This document shows positions 62,769 through 64,000 of a DNA stretch of 64,000 nt, piece by piece (position 1 is the stretch's first letter; every line of letters begins with the position of its first letter). The stretch is from Anaerolineales bacterium (GTDB lineage Bacteria > Chloroflexota > Anaerolineae > Anaerolineales > Villigracilaceae). The notes under the pieces were generated by a model. That model saw nothing but the letters and a program-made list of their open reading frames with translations. It did no database searches and was not told where the DNA came from. A program made the translations under genes and the position numbers. The stretch lies in contig JAUXUL010000008.1 of assembly GCA_030680795.1 (NCBI GenBank), positions 1-64,000 on the forward strand. Reading direction: 5' to 3'.

Positions 62769-62769
62769 C

Positions 62770-63378
62770 ATGATCACAGACATCGTCTCATGGATCGCTG
62801 TAGGGTTGATCCTTGCAACTACCACCACCATCCTTATTAATAGAGACTGGCGCGTGAGTCTCGGAGCACTGGCCCTGCAATACCTCGCGGCTTTCTGGCT
62901 GGTGACCCGTCATCTGCCCTTCGCAATGGGTTCTGCAAAATTGATCGCCGGCTGGATGGTGGTCGCCGCCCTCGGCATGACACGTCTGGGTTTAACCAAT
63001 TTAGAACACGAAGAAGACGCCTTCTGGCCGCGCGGGCAATGGTTCACGGCCATCCTGATGGGCATTGTCGCACTGATCACAGCAGGTTCCACACCGCGCA
63101 TCGAAGCAGCCATCCCTGGATTGGGATTGCCGGTAATCGCCGGAGGCATACTTTTGGTCGGGGCAGGCGTTGTACACCTCGGCGTAACATCTGATCTGCT
63201 GCGCGTGACGCTTGGCCTTCTTACCATGTTAGCGGGGTTTGAAGTTCTATACGCAGCAGTGGAAAGCTCGATCCTCGTGACCGGATTTCTTGCAATTATA
63301 AATTTAGGGCTTGGAATCAGCGGCTCCTATCTCCTGATCGCCGGGTCGTCTCCCCTTGAAACAGAGGAAGAAATATGA
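62770..63378 (+). CDS. Small polytopic subunit (HyfE/NuoK-like) of antiporter module
   Basis: 202 residues from the ATG at 62770, directly after the preceding stop. Six or seven hydrophobic helices; the C-terminal part (RVTLGLLTMLAGFEVLYAAV, then IINLGLGISGSYLLI) resembles the NuoK/HyfE/MrpC group with an acidic residue inside a helix. A frame beginning at 62749 exists but overlaps the previous gene and is less likely. The stop overlaps the next ATG (ATATGA). Confidence 0.65.
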   Translation: MITDIVSWIAVGLILATTTTILINRDWRVSLGALALQYLAAFWLVTRHLPFAMGSAKLIAGWMVVAALGMTRLGLTNLEHEEDAFWPRGQWFTAILMGIVALITAGSTPRIEAAIPGLGLPVIAGGILLVGAGVVHLGVTSDLLRVTLGLLTMLAGFEVLYAAVESSILVTGFLAIINLGLGISGSYLLIAGSSPLETEEEI

Positions 63379-64000
63379 GCGCCCCGATTTTATGGATAGC
63401 GATTCCATTCATTATGGGGGTCTTTATCTTATTCTTTTTACGCGAACGCTTCTCGGCGCTGATTGGCGGAGTCACGGCTGGTATTTTGGCGCTGGCTGCC
63501 CTGGTCTTCCCCATTGACACCGCGCTCCTGCTTGGTTTGATCTCATTAAAAATTGCGCCATCCATTCAATTCTTTGGGCGCAGTTTTGAACTCAACACAG
63601 CAGACGGCCCCTTGCTTGCCATCGTTTATGGACTGTCAGCATTATGGTTCCTAGGCACGGAAGCCTCAGGGACTTCCAACCGCTTCGCCTCCCTCGGATT
63701 AATGATTATTGCATTATTAACTGCATCCATCGCAGTCGAGCCGTTTCTATATGCGGCGCTGTTGCTCGAAATGGCGGCCATGCTGGCCATTCCATTGCTC
63801 GTGCCTCCTTATCAAAAGCCCGGGCGCGGCGCGGTTCGCTTTCTCATCTATCAAACGCTTGCCATGCCTTTCATTCTCTTCTCAGGATGGATGCTTGCCG
63901 GTGTGGAAGCCAGCCCCGGCGATCTGAGCACCACGACACAAGCAGGCACAATGCTTGGTTTGGGATTTGCCTTCCTGCTGGCTGTCTTCCCGCTCTACAA
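63375..64000 (+). CDS. Third antiporter-like membrane subunit, 3' end cut by window
   Basis: About 208 codons are visible from the ATG at 63375 to the edge with no stop. Hydrophobic helices throughout (LWIAIPFIMGVFILFFL at the start). The segment VEPFLYAALLLEMAAMLAIP matches the helix-5 region of NuoM/NuoN, with Glu in place. The following RFLIYQTLAMPFILF lacks the usual Lys. It overlaps the upstream gene by 4 bases. Confidence 0.65.
   Translation, partial: MSAPILWIAIPFIMGVFILFFLRERFSALIGGVTAGILALAALVFPIDTALLLGLISLKIAPSIQFFGRSFELNTADGPLLAIVYGLSALWFLGTEASGTSNRFASLGLMIIALLTASIAVEPFLYAALLLEMAAMLAIPLLVPPYQKPGRGAVRFLIYQTLAMPFILFSGWMLAGVEASPGDLSTTTQAGTMLGLGFAFLLAVFPLY

Overview
The window looks like a chromosomal stretch of a Chloroflexota bacterium of the Anaerolineae type (inferred from the gene families, moderate GC and very dense small dispersed repeats; no rRNA or tRNA gene is present to confirm it). 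Coding density is high on both strands. Both ends cut genes: an FGGY sugar kinase on the left and an antiporter-like membrane subunit on the right.

Layout. 1-5.7 kb (minus): sugar kinase, Nudix hydrolase, an AT-rich GH10-like lipoprotein bracketed by repeats, and a class II aldolase. 5.8-13.6 kb (plus): a hypothetical gene, then a molybdenum hydroxylase operon (FAD/2Fe-2S fusion, small membrane protein, Mo-cofactor subunit, alpha/beta hydrolase, DinB-like, DUF1361, YqeB/EF2563 family). 13.9-19.5 kb: oligopeptidase B, then minus-strand trxB, mdh and citrate synthase. 19.8-28 kb (plus): His-rich membrane protein with a two-component system, uvrC, a TumA/TumE toxin-antitoxin pair overlapping a CheY-like gene, prfA and prmC. 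28.3-43.3 kb: a large PAS/GAF/HD-GYP sensor with tsaC, convergent tsaD, M24 peptidase, GxxExxY protein, selA, nitroreductase, DUF559 nuclease-like protein, NDP-forming acyl-CoA synthetase, dodecin, a class A beta-lactamase-like hydrolase, a MOSC protein and a small membrane protein. 43.4-55.6 kb (minus): ridA, a PhoB/PhoR-like pair, an exopolysaccharide block (GT2, polyprenyl sugar transferase, epimerase, FlaA1/CapD-like dehydratase), two FemAB-like paralogues with an FRG-domain gene wedged between them, and a PLP deaminase. 55.8-61.1 kb (minus): secreted and lipoprotein genes, a MenC-like enolase-superfamily gene and a zinc-ribbon protein. 61.2-64 kb (plus): three overlapping antiporter-like membrane subunits.

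The most unusual property is the number of unrelated small repeat families. They sit between genes and also inside reading frames, where they encode extra peptides in permissive linkers (Mo hydroxylase, PrmC, response regulator, acyl-CoA synthetase, FemAB-like proteins). Two small nuclease-fold genes (DUF559 and GxxExxY) are each associated with their own repeat: DUF559 directly follows a 155-bp palindromic double-hairpin element that appears to supply its ribosome binding site, and GxxExxY is bracketed by inverted degenerate repeats. This nuclease-repeat association is the best candidate here for an undescribed mobile system. Two AT-rich genes, a GH10-like protein apparently lacking its nucleophile and the FRG gene, look recently acquired. 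The presence of YqeB and SelA suggests that selenium is used in this genome.
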